DNA of 64,000 nucleotides from Doryteuthis pealeii. Lineage: Eukaryota; Mollusca; Cephalopoda; Myopsida; Loliginidae. The DNA lies in the NCBI GenBank assembly GCA_023376005.1, contig CM042141.1, forward strand, positions 96,943,327-97,007,326. The letters run 5' to 3'. Below, piece by piece: positions 11,033-22,385 of the stretch. Position 1 is the first letter of the stretch. Each line of letters begins with the position of its first letter. The translations under genes were made by a program, and so were the position numbers. The notes under the pieces are model-generated. The model did not search any database. It was given only the letters and a program-made list of their open reading frames with translations, and was not told the origin of the DNA.

Positions 11033-11650
11033 CTCTATTTAACCCATAAATAGGACCCTAACAGGTACTACCACTCCAGGTCAGAGTAGACCTTGGAATA
11101 ATGGTGATGAAGGGGTACTCCACATTCCCCAGAGCTGCAGAATTGGAACCTCACCATCAGATAGTTTAACATCATTCCCAGGACACTAGGACCCTCAGCC
11201 ACCACCTTCTATCATATATATGATAAAAAGGGTTGGGTTTACCATAAGGGCAATAAGGTTAGGACAATCATATAGGTGCTAGAGTTTGCCATGGCCAGCC
11301 AATTAATTGGAGGGTGCCTCTCTGACCGGCTGTCTAGCCCAAGTAAGGGCCAAATTGGTGTGTTGCATGTTGGACTGCTCAGCTGCCAGGGTTCTATCCT
11401 TAAGTCACCACCCACAGTCAACAGTTGGCCCCATTAGTAGGGGGAGGGTCTTACCCTTCTACAGAGGTGCAGTCGGTGTATTCTAAAGCCCCAGTTGACA
11501 GGGCTGATCTGTGCACCCAACTAAATCCTATATAGCTCCAGAACAGGAGGCTGACCATCAGATGCAGTCAATCCCCTAAGGAGTGGGGGAGGTCTTACAC
11601 TTCTGCAGGGGATACCATCAGTGTATTCAAAGCCCCTGTTACGATTTTTG
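11033..11650 (+). repeat. Rep-C copy, longest 3' part
   Basis: A second tandem Rep-C copy with the full 3' section: TGTTGCATGTTGGACTGCTC, CCACCCACAGTCAACAG, and GAGGGTCTTACCC..CTGCAGAGGTGCAGTC. The last part is duplicated, with TCTTAC.CTTCTGCAGGG again at 11592-11612. No stable reading frame. Sequence from 11650 to 12270 is unassigned. Confidence 0.85.
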
Positions 11651-12587
11651 GGGCCATCCTTAGGCTGAGTACTCCACAGCGGAGATCCCTTGTGTTAAGC
11701 AGAGTGCGATCCTTAGTGAAGAAACCTTTGGTTGTTCCTTGGTGTCCCTCAGTGTTGGGTATGATCTTTTGGTTGCAGGTCTGTTTGTCAATGTCAAATA
11801 ACGTGCAAATGAACGGCTGTCCATATCAGCGATTAAATAGTTAACTAACCATGTATTCGAGCTGTTGATTGGCTGTGGTTTAATCCACGTGACCATGCAG
11901 AGCCTATAAGTTTAAGTGGTGGATTCCAGCACACCTTATAAAACAAAAATAATCCAATGACGGGGCAGAAAGTAAAGATGTTTCTGTTTATAGATTATTT
12001 AGAGTTGAAATACGACTTTAGTAAGAAAGACCAAATATGTCAAGGGCAGAACTGATACACTTTGTACTTTAGGGAAATTTATAGTCTGACTGATAAGCTA
12101 GTAAAGTTCAAATTTGGATTGAGGTAAAATGGTACCACCTGGTAGCACCAATTTGAGAACTTATCAGCTTTAACAGCCTAGACAAGTATCAGATTGACCA
12201 TATTTGTATTCAGAAAATATGTGACCATATATGGGCGTGTAAAAAGAAAACAAGAATATATACTGACGTATGTTTGAAGAAACCACCCAGTCTTTGTTAA
12301 CAAATATAGACATGAAGAAAGGATTATCTCAAGTCAATATTCAAATACTAGCAGAGCTACCTGGTGTTGCCTGGGATTTAAAAAGTAATATATTTATATA
12401 CAAATTAATAAAAAAATTTTTTTTCAATATGTTTGGATTATTATCTTTTATTCTTTATATATTTTTGTTTTTAAATTTTTTTTATTATTCTTTGTATTTT
12501 TAGCTTTTATTTGCTTTATAACCTTTTTTAAAAGAAGGGGAGCGGGAACTCTCAGAATGGTTTTGACTAATGAGAAGAAAGCCCCTT

Positions 12588-12690
12588 TGGTTTGAATTCA
12601 GAGTTTTCTTTCTCTTAAACCGGTTGCCATACCAAGGTTAAAGAGAACGGTCTACATCCCCATCTGACTGGGCTGCCTATTCATGTGGAG
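12588..12690 (-). mobile_element. SINE-B fragment
   Basis: Minus-strand body: GAATTCAGAGTTTTCTTTCTC, GGTTGCCATACCAAGGTTAAAG, then a GACTGGGCTG.CTATT segment. The head is missing. Confidence 0.7.
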
Positions 12691-12699
12691 AGGTTTGAG

Positions 12700-12704
<5 letters not shown>

Positions 12705-12760
<56 letters not shown>
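12705..12760. repeat. (TA)n microsatellite
   Basis: About 28 TA repeats. Confidence 0.97.
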
Positions 12761-12763
<3 letters not shown>

Positions 12764-12871
12764 TGGGATTGTCACTGTTTCAGCTTTTACTGGAATGGTG
12801 TGCCAAACGCAGTATTATTGGTAGAGTGCTCAATACAAAATAGAGCTGTTATATAATAAAATAAATATGTA

Positions 12872-13085
12872 AAGGTTTTACATATCTATTTATTTGGTGA
12901 CAAAGGAACAGTCACAACCATTTTGGTTTCATGCGTCAACAATCATCAGGTGAACTTGTTTCAAATGCAAAAAAAATCGATTTTCCTTGCATTTGAAACA
13001 AGTTAACCTGATGATTATTGACGCATGAAACCAAAATGGTTAGGACTGTTCCTTTGTCACCAAATAAATAGATATGTAAAACCTT
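12872..13085. repeat. 99-bp-arm inverted repeat (snap-back element)
   Basis: Left arm 12872-12970 and right arm 12987-13085 are reverse complements with about 4 mismatches, separated by 16 bases containing ATCGAT. In both arms, outward reading gives CCTGATGATT.TTGACGCAT, then GAAACC, AAA and TGGTT. That is a CUGAUGA plus GAAA arrangement with a CCA/TGG stem III and a GUU-type site in the left arm. The element is flanked on the right by (TA)n. It is interpreted as two head-to-head copies of a retroelement terminal repeat carrying a hammerhead relic. Confidence 0.85.
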
Positions 13086-13539
13086 ATATATATATATATA
13101 TATATATCAATGCCAATTTACATTATAGATTCTTAAATCTGATGTCCATTGAATGCCATATCAGCCTCTTAAAAGCCAAAGTTCTTTGGGTAAATCAAAG
13201 AATTTTGTGTCTGTTGATTCCTATGCACTAAAATAATGCTAACCTGATTATCATTTTACAATTAAGTCTAATTAAAAACAGATTTTATATTCCGTTGTGC
13301 AGAGTGCAGAGTGAGCGTATGGAAGAGAGAGGGGCTTGAGTAATCAATAATCCTTTTGGGACGAAATTTTGCATCCACATCCTTTTAAGAGTAATGACAG
13401 CAGCATCCACATCATTTTAAGAGTAAGGACAGCAGAAGACGCAAATAAATTGTAGAAACTTCAGAAATGAACTAAAGTGGATTATGTCTTTCTTGCAATT
13501 AATCTGAGAGTTGGTTTTCAAATCACAAGTTAAAAAAAA

Positions 13540-13670
13540 AAATCCTGGAAGCAATACCAAACAAAATAGCAGCTATATGGCCTCCTATCTCCCATCTCAC
13601 AAACCATCCAAGTAAGATAAGCAAGACATCCTTGGTACTGATATAAGATGCAGGATGATATTCTAGGATC
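13540..13670 (+). pseudogene. LINE ORF2 C-terminal fragment
   Basis: AATCCTGGAAGCA, CTATATGGCCTCCTATCTCCC and CACAAACCATCCAAGTAAG match the LINE tails at 27720-28137 and 35465-35720. Translated, the family reads SW-QHPT, LYG-LP-ISQTIQVR. The match stops after GACATCC. Confidence 0.65.
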
Positions 13671-13978
13671 ATTTTTTGAAGCCCCCCCAAAAAAAAAAAA
13701 AAAAAAAACAAACAAAAAACTTATTGTTATATAATACCTAAATAATGATCATGGAATCTTGTTTTTTTTTTCCCCTATAAATAATGTTTGATGAAACCTC
13801 AGAAGAGAGAAACAACAAAATCTCACTGGACTTGTTAACCTAGCAATTATTAATTACTGTTCACCTTGTATCTTTGCCTAGTAAACCTTTTCTCCTATTC
13901 TTAATACTTGTGTTTCTTCCTATCATTTCTGCTAATTCTGATACTCGACAGAACACTTATAAGCCATCAAATGCAATA

Positions 13979-13979
13979 T

Positions 13980-14043
<64 letters not shown>

Positions 14044-14060
14044 ATATATGTATATATATA
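13979..14060. repeat. palindromic (CA)n(TA)n(TG)n microsatellite
   Basis: CA repeats, then TA repeats, then TG repeats form a perfect inverted repeat that could fold into a cruciform. Confidence 0.95.
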
Positions 14061-14394
14061 AAAGGAATTGTGACTTGAGTAGTGATATAGTTTCAGTTAC
14101 AGACAGACACACAATCTCCATTATAATAAGATATGTAACATATTAGCATATACAATCAACTTTTTTCACATACATTATTTAAATATTTTCAGGCTAAGCT
14201 CAAGGGTAAAAACAGTGAATTAATACCATAAGGATTCATTATGGGTGTTAATATATTCAAAAAGAAAACTGATATTAAACCAGAAAAATGTAATAGATTG
14301 AGAAAAGACACAAAAGTTATAAATTTAATTTCCCAACAGTTGTTGTTTTTTTGTATACAATTAAAACTAGAATCAAGTTCATCTATTAAAGTAG

Positions 14395-14450
14395 GCTAAA
14401 TTCCACCCACATGTTTCGGATGGACATTCCTTACATTTCTAGCAGACTTT
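14395..14450 (-). ncRNA. degenerate hammerhead-like motif
   Basis: The minus strand gives GGAATGTCCATCCGAAACATG, a stem II-like GGA/TCC followed by GAAACAUG. The CUGANGA part is lost (CTGCTAGAA). Weak relic. Confidence 0.25.
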
Positions 14451-14734
14451 TGGAATCTTCTAAAAGAGATGCCATGTAAACATACCGTATTTATCTAGAT
14501 AGAAATATATAAGCACACACACACACACATATATATATTGCATGGAAGTTATTCTGTGACCCTGGGTTTCATACCTCTTAGGTATTCACCGTAAAAACTT
14601 GGTGCACCACTAAATCACCAAGTGAAGAAATGATAACCATATACAACTCCAATAAGCACATTAAAACTTTTAGAGACATTTTTGATCTTGTAATACACTG
14701 GGCAAGTTAAAGTTGATTGATTTCACCTATTTTA

Positions 14735-15065
14735 TACCTAGAGGTTAAGGAATCATGTTCCTTTTACATTCATATTTACATTTTTGTGTAATTGTTTTTT
14801 TAAATTTTTTCACATGGTAATGTGATATCAAGTATTCCTAATAAAATAATTTGCACACAGTTGTATGATATCAAGTATTCTTATCTAATACTAATAGTTT
14901 CAAGTAATTATTTCTGCTTAACAATAGTCATTTGTTTGTGCAGTTATATGGCTTCAAGTAACAATAATAATAATCTTAGTAAACAATTATAACTTTAAGT
15001 AACTAATCTTAAAATTAATTCACATTTATATGGTATCAAGTATTCCTATCAAATATTAATCATTT
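14735..15065 (+). repeat. array of diverged ~45-bp units preceding Rep-C
   Basis: Repeated units of the type CAGTTGTATGATATCAAGTA followed by TTCTTATCTAATACTAATA. They occur at 14815, 14860, 14935, 14990 and 15030 with drift. The same array precedes the Rep-C body at 32430-32700 and occurs inverted at 53575-53810, so it appears to be the variable 5' section of Rep-C. Confidence 0.65.
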
Positions 15066-15240
15066 TTAAACAGAGCTATTTGATGGGACCTTAACACGTA
15101 GCACCACTCTGGTTCAAAGTGGATCTGGAAGTAATGGCAATGAAGGGAGGATTCAACACTCCCCAGAACTGTAGCCTCACCATCTGATGTGTTTAATACC
15201 ATACAGTCAGCATATTCTAAGCCCTAATGACAGATTGGGG
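15066..15240 (+). repeat. Rep-C body fragment
   Basis: Follows directly on the short-unit array: GATGGGACCTTAACACG, CCACTCTGGTTCAAAGTGG, CAACACTCCCCAGAACT. Confidence 0.75.
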
Positions 15241-15257
15241 CTAAAATGAAAGAATAA

Positions 15258-15535
15258 TGGTCATTATATGTATTTACCAACTCCACAACATGGTAGGATG
15301 TGACACAAGGTCAATTTTTAAGTGGAATTTAACAGGTTTGAATTCAGAGTTTTCCTTCTAGAACATTTGCTATACCAAGGTTAGAATCCAAAGTGCCCTA
15401 TTATTTACCCATGGCTGGAATAGATGTAGACCTTTTAAAAGGGTATTAGTGCTATGTGAAATGCAACCAGCCTCGTCCAGGATTCGAACCCATGTCATCA
15501 TATCCATAGCTTATGGCGATAACCATTACACAAAC
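15258..15535 (-). mobile_element. SINE-B copy
   Basis: Minus strand, nearly full length, from GTAGGATGTGACACAAGG to the tRNA-like head GGTTATCGCCATAAGC at the right, with the B-box GGGTTCGAATCCTGG. Confidence 0.85.
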
Positions 15536-15598
15536 AAAAAAGTAATCAGAAGTCTTCAGGTTTATGTTCTTCGCATAAAACCTTAAAAGAAAAAAAAA

Positions 15599-15868
15599 TG
15601 TTGGTATTATCTGCGTTATTCGGACTATTGTCCCCATCTTCATTGTTATTTGTACAATGTTTCGGCCGATGTGCCCTCCGGCCTTCTTCAGGTATTTCTT
15701 GTTGGACACAGGAACCTTTTCGAACTCGGGAACTTTCTTGTCGCAATTGGATTCCCGAGTCCGACAAGAAATACCTGACGAAGGCCAGAGGGCACATCGG
15801 CCGAAAATTGTACAAATAACAATGAAGATGGGGACAATAGTCTGAATAACGCAGATAATACTAATCAT
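15599..15868. repeat. ~100-bp-arm inverted repeat with hammerhead-like arms
   Basis: Left arm 15599-15702 and right arm 15773-15868 are near-perfect inverses, with a 70-base centre that holds a further small inverted repeat (ACTCGGGAA and TTCCCGAGT). The right arm on the plus strand reads CCTGACGAAGGCC, then CATCGGCCGAAAATTGTAC. The left arm on the minus strand reads CCTGAAGAAGGCC, then CATCGGCCGAAACATTG. Both have CUGANGA, a GGCC/GGCC stem and GAAA. Overlapping short frames on both strands are a by-product of the palindrome. Confidence 0.85.
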
Positions 15869-15899
15869 CAAGCCTCATCTCAAACCTTAAAAGAAAAAG

Positions 15900-16155
15900 A
15901 AATGTGGTTGGTTGGATTTTATGGCATGTCAACCTTTGTTGGGTTATTTTATGCCAAAGGTTATTTTGATTAATTAATTCTTGTTGGGTATTCAAATTTT
16001 AAAAAACCCATAAACATTTAACAGGTACTACCATTCTAGGTTAGAGAGGACCTAGGAGTAATGGCAATGAAGGAGTACCCCACACTCCGCAGAGCTTCAG
16101 AACTGGAACTTCACAACTAGATGCAGTGTAGAATCATACCCAGGACACAAAAAGA
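15900..16155 (+). repeat. Rep-C copy
   Basis: Head GGTTGGTTGGATTTTATGGC, then CAACCTTTGTTGGGTTATT, then a shortened body beginning ACAGGTACTACCATTC. Confidence 0.8.
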
Positions 16156-16749
16156 AATGTTTCATCACTTATGAATGTTTTAGTTTAGTCCAAACTATGA
16201 GATCAACTGATTAGGATGGGGGGGGGGTGCAAATCAACGTTAAATTTAACTGGATTTTCCCCTGACAGAATAAACAAGTATAATGCAGCAGCAGCAGCCG
16301 CCTTCACATTTCTAGTGAACACTGTGACCATCTGTTTGCATAAAAACAAAGACGTAAGTGCAAGAAACATTTATACGAGAGGATGGGGGAAATTTAAAAA
16401 AATGGTCACTCATTCAGACAGTAACCAGCAGAGGAAAAGTAAAGGGCTTAAATTCTAGAGCCTGCAAAAGCTTCCATTCACCTATGAGGGGGGTGGGATG
16501 GGGGACTACAAACGATTTATGTAACAATAGGATTTATCCTCTCTCAAATCAAACAATTACTACTAGTCTCTCCCGAGAGTGAGTAGCATTTTTTTTGTGA
16601 CCATGTATCTGACTTTTCACTTTCCTATGAACATGTTGTCATCTCATCATCTTGTTTTTGTTTGACAACTCTCTTCAAAGTCTGGCAACAGAACACAAGC
16701 TGGAAAACTTAAGCACAACTTTCTAAATTCCCTCAGTAATAAAGAAAGA

Positions 16750-16750
<1 letters not shown>

Positions 16751-16811
<61 letters not shown>
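16751..16811. repeat. (TA)n microsatellite
   Basis: About 30 TA repeats, lying inside a LINE fragment. Confidence 0.97.
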
Positions 16812-16814
<3 letters not shown>

Positions 16815-16907
16815 GACCACAGATGTCGCATGTGAAGGCTGTCCCTGAAGATGTTGATATGCTGGTGCTTTGTTGCCGCCACTTTCCTCAGGACCTCTTG
16901 GCTTCAT
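16812..16907 (-). pseudogene. LINE C-terminal zinc-finger fragment
   Basis: The minus strand encodes MKPRGPEESGGNKAPAYQHL then QGQPSHATSVV. It matches the LINE tail at 39058-39400, where the same segment continues into a C2H2-like finger. Only 96 bases remain next to the (TA)n tract. Confidence 0.65.
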
Positions 16908-16910
16908 GGT

Positions 16911-17072
16911 TAAAGAGCCCAGTCTGTCCTACCATTTACCCATAATTGGTTGCATAACTTACTCAAGGGTATTAGCGCTATGTGAAATGTAAACCTCCTT
17001 GGTCCTGGATTTGAACTATGGTCGCCGAGTCCATTTCCTATGACAATAACCATTACACTATGAGTGACTGCT
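16911..17072 (-). mobile_element. SINE-B fragment
   Basis: Minus-strand head half: body GCCCAGTCTGTCCTACCATT, then GTATTAGCGCTATGTGAAAT, then the tRNA-like head with ATAACCATTACACTATGA at the right. Confidence 0.8.
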
Positions 17073-17089
17073 AAATATATATATATATA

Positions 17090-17375
17090 TTTACACAAAC
17101 CTTCTACATAAGTAGGATGTGGCATATGGTTGATTTCTTAGGAGTTTAACAGGTTTGAATTCAGAGTTTTCCTTCTCCAAGGAAAGTTGCCATACCAAGG
17201 TTAAAGAGCCCAGTCTACCCTATTATTTACCAATAGCAGGAGAGAGAATTATCAGATGGATACCTTTTCCCAAGGTATTAGCACTATGTGAAATGCAAAC
17301 AGCTTAGTGCAGGATTTGAACTTGGGTTGCCAAGTCCATTTCCTATGACGATAACCATTACACCACAACGCACCT
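17090..17375 (-). mobile_element. SINE-B copy, full length
   Basis: Minus-strand copy from TAAGTAGGATGTGGCATATG to GATAACCATTACACCACAA. It sits next to the preceding copy, separated by a short (TA)n. Confidence 0.85.
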
Positions 17376-17944
17376 CTACAGATTCATCATACTGATCAAG
17401 TTTCTAGCAACGACCTTGGAGATCAAAACAAGACTTTGGAATTTACTAAGAATTGTTAGCAGAAAAGTTCCCAGAATTGTATAATATAATGGCTTATATA
17501 CCATGTCATTTCTACTCAAAGAGATTGACAGCATTATCAGCTGAGCAATTGACTTTGCCAAGCTAAGTGGGCGGAGAAAGTACTTCATTTTTTTGTTTGT
17601 TTTTCTTTATTGGTCCAACCTAAGTGGTGCAAGTGGCCGGCTGGGAGAAACACCGACATCCATTTTACATATTGCAACTTGGTGTTCTCACATACCCACT
17701 TTAATGAGTTGATGGCCGCCACTGAACCATCTCCTGTGTATTAAAGTACATTAACTGCCCATGTAAGAAAGAATTTTACAAATTCAGAAAGATATACTGC
17801 CTACTCAAAAGACATAATCTAATGCCTAAGATGCTGGTGATGCGTATTCATTTACAGTATGTCATCGATTTGAGACCCATCACTAGCTGTACAGTATTAT
17901 ATTTGGTCACATCATGAAAGATCACATCTTTATACTTGAGTTCA

Positions 17945-18432
17945 AGGTTGGTTGGTTGGATTTTTTGGCATGTCATCCCTTGTTGGGTTATTTTATGCCA
18001 AAGATTTTAAAAAAAAATTCTTTCTTGATGGTATTCAATTTTTTTTCAAACTCATTTATTTTAAAACACATTTTTTCTATCTAACTCATCAGAGTGGACC
18101 TGGTAGTAATGGCAATGAAGAGGTACTTTACACTCTTGAGAGCACCAAAATTGGAACTTTGTCATTAGATGCAGTTTAACATCATACCCAGGTCAAAAGA
18201 CCCTCTGCCACTGCCATCTAGCACAAGTTTGGAGATTTGCTATAAGGGTAAAAGGGTTAAGACATCATATAGGTGCTAAGGCTTGACGTGACTAACCGAC
18301 TGATTGAAGGGGACCTTTCTGACCACTTGTCTAGCCTATGTAAGTGGAGTATTGCATGTCATGAGCTGCTCAGCCACCAGGATTCTGTCCTTAAGCATCA
18401 TGGGACACCACCCACGGCCAACAGGTAGCTAT
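17945..18432 (+). repeat. Rep-C copy
   Basis: Head (GGTTGGTTGGATTTTTTGGC), T/A-rich spacer, body and the 3' section (GCTCAGCCACCAGGATTCTG, CACCCACGGCCAACAGG). Lacks the AACAGGTACTACCACTCCGG segment. Confidence 0.85.
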
Positions 18433-18444
18433 GTTGGGGCGATT

Positions 18445-18637
18445 TATATAGATATACATACATATACACATACATACACATATATACACATACACATCTT
18501 TTTTACAGTCTCCTGTAAATTGATTTGGTTGTTTTGGGCAGGAATAGCCTGGCAGAGGCCATCCCTCCAGGTCTACATATATGCATTCACACACACACAC
18601 GTACATATATCATAGAAACACTTGATACCATTCACAC

Positions 18638-18703
<66 letters not shown>

Positions 18704-18710
18704 GTAGGAA
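18445..18710. repeat. (CA/TA)n microsatellite cluster
   Basis: Alternating ACAT/CA repeats at 18455-18500, CA at 18588-18600, and a TA-to-CA tract at 18641-18703. Sequence from 18710 to 19320 shows only homopolymer runs and nothing assignable. Confidence 0.9.
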
Positions 18711-19324
18711 CTCATGTGGGCTAGTATATTATTAACATCTGTAAAATGTTTGCCTGACAAATTCCAGATTTTCAATAATTTTGTTCAAAACATGTCCACT
18801 TTTCTTTCAACAAGTAGAAAGATCTTATCTAAGTATACATAAGTTTTTTTTTCTTCTTTTTTGTACTGTTTTTGAACATTTTGGTTACCTGAAATGTTTG
18901 CATTTATTAAGTTTATTCCACTCTCCCTAATTCTATCCTTGACCTATCTCCTTCCCCCCTCCCCCCTTGGAACCAGCTGGGAGTTTATATAAAAACCAAA
19001 AACATGCTAGTTGTCTTAGAACCCAACCAGTTTGAATAAACTTACTATCAACAGATTTCTCTAGCTCTACTGATAAGATTACCCCCCCCCCCAAAAAAAA
19101 AATAAATTCACCCCCTTCAGCTAGGTTAGTCCTTATAGAATATAGCCAGTCATCAACTAAAGAAAGCTACTGGAAACAAAATTAATACAAATACCTAACA
19201 AATAGAAAAATAATAAAATACCAGACTTTACATAGAGATTGATTGATTTTAATAACAGGTCAACTTATCTAGTTATTTTATGCATAGATGTTAGAGAGTA
19301 GTCTTCTTGTACATTTATATTTAC

Positions 19325-19600
19325 ACAAGAAAAAACGTGACACATTGGGTCACCCATTGAGCTCTCCGTAGATAATTGAGATTAGGGAAAAGAGAGTTTG
19401 CAAAGTGAATTAAAAAATTTAAAAAAAAAAGGCCGGAGATTAAAAAAACAACAACATTAAAACCATTTTGTAGGATTTCTAAAAAAGGGAATGAAAATTG
19501 AAATGGATCATGGAATTTTATTAAGCTACGGGTTCGTCACTGCTGCTGAATTTAACATACAAATAAAGTGGGAAGTTAAAGGTCTCTCTCACAATCAACA
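19325..19600 (+). repeat. dispersed repeat, pair of 1465-1760
   Basis: Shares TTGGGTCACCCATTGAGCTC, AGTTTGCAAAGTGAATTAA and ATAAAGTGGGAAGTTAA with the copy at 1465-1760. Confidence 0.6.
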
Positions 19601-19795
19601 TACTCCAGAACTGGAACCTCGCCATCAGATAGAGTTTAAGGTCATACCCAAGACAAGACCCTCAGCCACCGCCTTCTAGCACATATCAGATAAAAGGGGT
19701 TGTGGCTTGCCATAAGGGCAATAGGGTTGGGACAATCATATAGGTGCGAGGGCTTGAAGTGACCAGCCGATTGATTGGAGGGGCCTCGCTGGTTG
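19601..19795 (+). repeat. Rep-C fragment
   Basis: Middle part only: CCAGAACTGGAACCTC, CATCAGATAGAGTTTAA, CAGCCACCGCCTTCTAGCAC, AGGGCAATAGGGTTGGGACA. Confidence 0.8.
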
Positions 19796-19997
19796 GCCTA
19801 CACATGGTGTGTTCATGTGTAAGTGTCCACAGGAGAACATATGAGTTTGTTGTTGCTTGTCCAGCATGTGTTGTCTTACATGGGTTATTTGTGTGATAGG
19901 AGCTAAGTAGTCAGATGTTTCTAAGATTTGTTCAAGACAACACACAGCTTTTTTGTGAAGTTCCAATCTAGCTTTTTCTGTATACATTTTCTAATAG

Positions 19998-20030
<33 letters not shown>

Positions 20031-20037
<7 letters not shown>

Positions 20038-20308
20038 GTAAAAGTAAAGTTTGTGGAGTGGGCTATTGTCAGATTACTATCAGCCAAACAGCGAGGAAAT
20101 CTATCCCCTTTTAGCTAGTGCTTGATCAGGGAGATTGTTTTGCTGAGGTTGAGCACCACAACTACAGTCAGCTCCCAGATGCTTTACCAGACAGATTAGA
20201 TTACCCAAGTTATACTACTCATGCTCAGAGTTGCTGAGGACCAGTATTGAACCTAGGACCTTGCAATTCCTAGGTGAATGCTCTGCAGACTGAGTTAAAC
20301 CTCCCCCT
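20031..20308 (-). mobile_element. SINE-A copy
   Basis: Minus-strand full-length copy: tail GTAAAGTTTGTGGAGTGGGC at the left, tRNA-like head ending in AACTCAGTCTGCAGAGCATT on the minus strand at the right. Confidence 0.85.
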
Positions 20309-20859
20309 ATTCAAGTGGTACTTTACGATAATATACTAGAATACTGACAAAAGAACTAATAACTATATAGAACAGAAAAGTTAAAGATTAAACTTTGTTT
20401 TAATGTTCAACAAGTATTTGATAAGATGTGTATAAAAAATATTAAGGGGAAAGGAGAGAAAAAAAGAAAAAAAAAATTCAACAAAGAGGTCTGAATGTCA
20501 ATCATACATTAAACATGGCCGACAGCAGTAGAAAACACTCAAGAGAAGAAGAAGAAGTAAAGAATAGAAAACATAAAAATTTTGATTCTTACACAGGCAA
20601 TTTCACATTTATAACAATAGGACAAAGCCAGAATCCTTACGTGTGTTACGACGCAAATAACACAAAGTAATCAGCGAGAATACACAATATCTGTTATTAA
20701 AGATGACTCTAGGTTTCATCTCAGTTGCTAGGGACAGAAGACGAGGACAATAATGTAAAAAAAATAAATAAATACTAAGAAACTTCTTCCCACACAAAAA
20801 AACGCAGAAGATACAACTGTGTATCATACTTAAAAAATTGGATTTAAAAAAAAAAAAAA

Positions 20860-20862
<3 letters not shown>

Positions 20863-20890
<28 letters not shown>
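20863..20890. repeat. (TA)n microsatellite
   Basis: Short TA run following poly(A). The surrounding 20310-21000 shows no other recognised feature. Confidence 0.9.
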
Positions 20891-20893
<3 letters not shown>

Positions 20894-21002
20894 GTTGTTC
20901 TGGTTCCAACGGGAGAAAATGTAATATTTTATAAAAAAAAAAAAGAAGGTCCGCAAAATGTATCGTTCTCAGAAAAAATGTTTTATTCTTTTTATTTCAC
21001 AT

Positions 21003-21050
21003 ACGCAACACGTGTTTCAGATATTCTGGTATCTTCTTCAGGCTTTGATC
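21003..21050 (-). ncRNA. hammerhead-like motif, partly preserved
   Basis: The minus strand reads GCCTGAAGA, then AGATA..TATCT as stem II, then GAAACACGTGTTGC. This is the same GAAACACGUG block as the complete motif at 47513-47566. The site would be GUU. Stem I is reduced to two GC pairs, so activity is doubtful. It lies beside (TA)n-rich sequence. Confidence 0.5.
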
Positions 21051-21173
21051 AATACATATATTGATATACATACATATATATAGATACACTTATACATATA
21101 TATATATATATATATACATACATATATACATATACATAGGTTGTGCGTGTTTCTGTAATTTTTCTGTTATATA

Positions 21174-21218
<45 letters not shown>

Positions 21219-21220
21219 AG
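21050..21220. repeat. (TA)n/(CATA)n/(CA)n microsatellite cluster
   Basis: Alternating CATA, TA and CA runs. Both strands give meaningless IYIYIY frames. Confidence 0.95.
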
Positions 21221-21657
21221 CAAAAATATGCGCCTTCCAGGCACAAGTATCTGATTGTTAATATAATCAAATACTATACCAAACTAGAAAGACTAATGAA
21301 ATTAAATACAAAAAAGATTACTTATTTTTACTTTATTCTAATTGATTTCAATATAAAAATTGTACATAGGATTGCTTTAAATTTGTTTGAGAATAAAACA
21401 ATAATAATATTAGAAATCAATAACACCAAGTAATTATCTATTAAACACGGTTTTGTTAAAACCGGTATGCAAATTATTCACACCATATATACTATGTAAA
21501 CATTTATTTCTTAATGATATATAATACACATTGCAGGATTTTAATACCATGGACTGTTTTGAGGAAAATCTATCTCAGCTAGAATTTAATAGATATTGTT
21601 GATAAATAAGATGCCAATTAAGATTAAATAATTATTACTTAATAACCGTTAAGAATA

Positions 21658-22221
21658 GGAGGGTGAGTCAAAAAGTAATGCTATTTTCTTTATTTCATGG
21701 TAAGTTTTTTTTATAAAACTAAGGTCTAGAATGAGACCCTAACGAGGCTCAGAGCAAGAATACAACGAGTAAGACCCAACTTGCCAATTGACAATGTCCT
21801 CCTTCTATTCTACATGACAATGCTCGACCACACACAAGCATCAGGACAAGAGAGAAAATCACCTCATTTGGGGGACAACTTTGCCGCCGTACTCCATACT
21901 CACCAGATTTAGCACCTTCAGACTATCATCTCTTTGGCCCTATGAAAGAGGCTTCGAGAGGCAAACAGTATTCCAGTGACGAGAAAGTGAAATCTGTAGT
22001 GAGGAAGTGGCTCCAAGAACAGTCAACAGAATTTTACGGGGTAGGGATACATGCTCTCATTCAAAGGTGAAAAATTGCTATTGAGAGAAACAGTGACTAT
22101 GTGGAGAAGTAAGGATGTAATCCACAGAGGACTAGCTACATTTTGATGTATGATACATGTTCCTGTGCTGGTAATTATACCTGTCCTAAACAAGATGGCA
22201 TTACTTTTTGACTCACCCTCG
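21658..22221 (+). pseudogene. mariner element with internal deletion, 564 bp
   Basis: Bounded by TA dinucleotides and near-perfect terminal inverted repeats (GAGGGTGAGTCAAAAAGTAA and its inverse). The interior retains the transposase C-terminal half: HDNARPHT with the second catalytic Asp, then TPYSPDLAPSDYHLFGPMKE with the third, then VVRKWLQEQSTEFY. Mariner transposases cut and paste DNA at TA sites. The N-terminal DNA-binding half and first catalytic Asp are deleted, and stops occur near 22070, so the copy cannot mobilise itself. The intact TIRs would still allow trans-mobilisation. Confidence 0.88.
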
Positions 22222-22385
22222 TATATATATATCACAAAACACCCTTGTAAAGAAATCAGCACAGGACATATGAATAAACATCTCTAAAAAATAATTATCT
22301 CTTCTTATATATTTTTTTACTGTTACCATCAACAGAAAAAGTAAAGAGAGCGAATTGATTGTTATTGTGCAATACATTTATGCAG

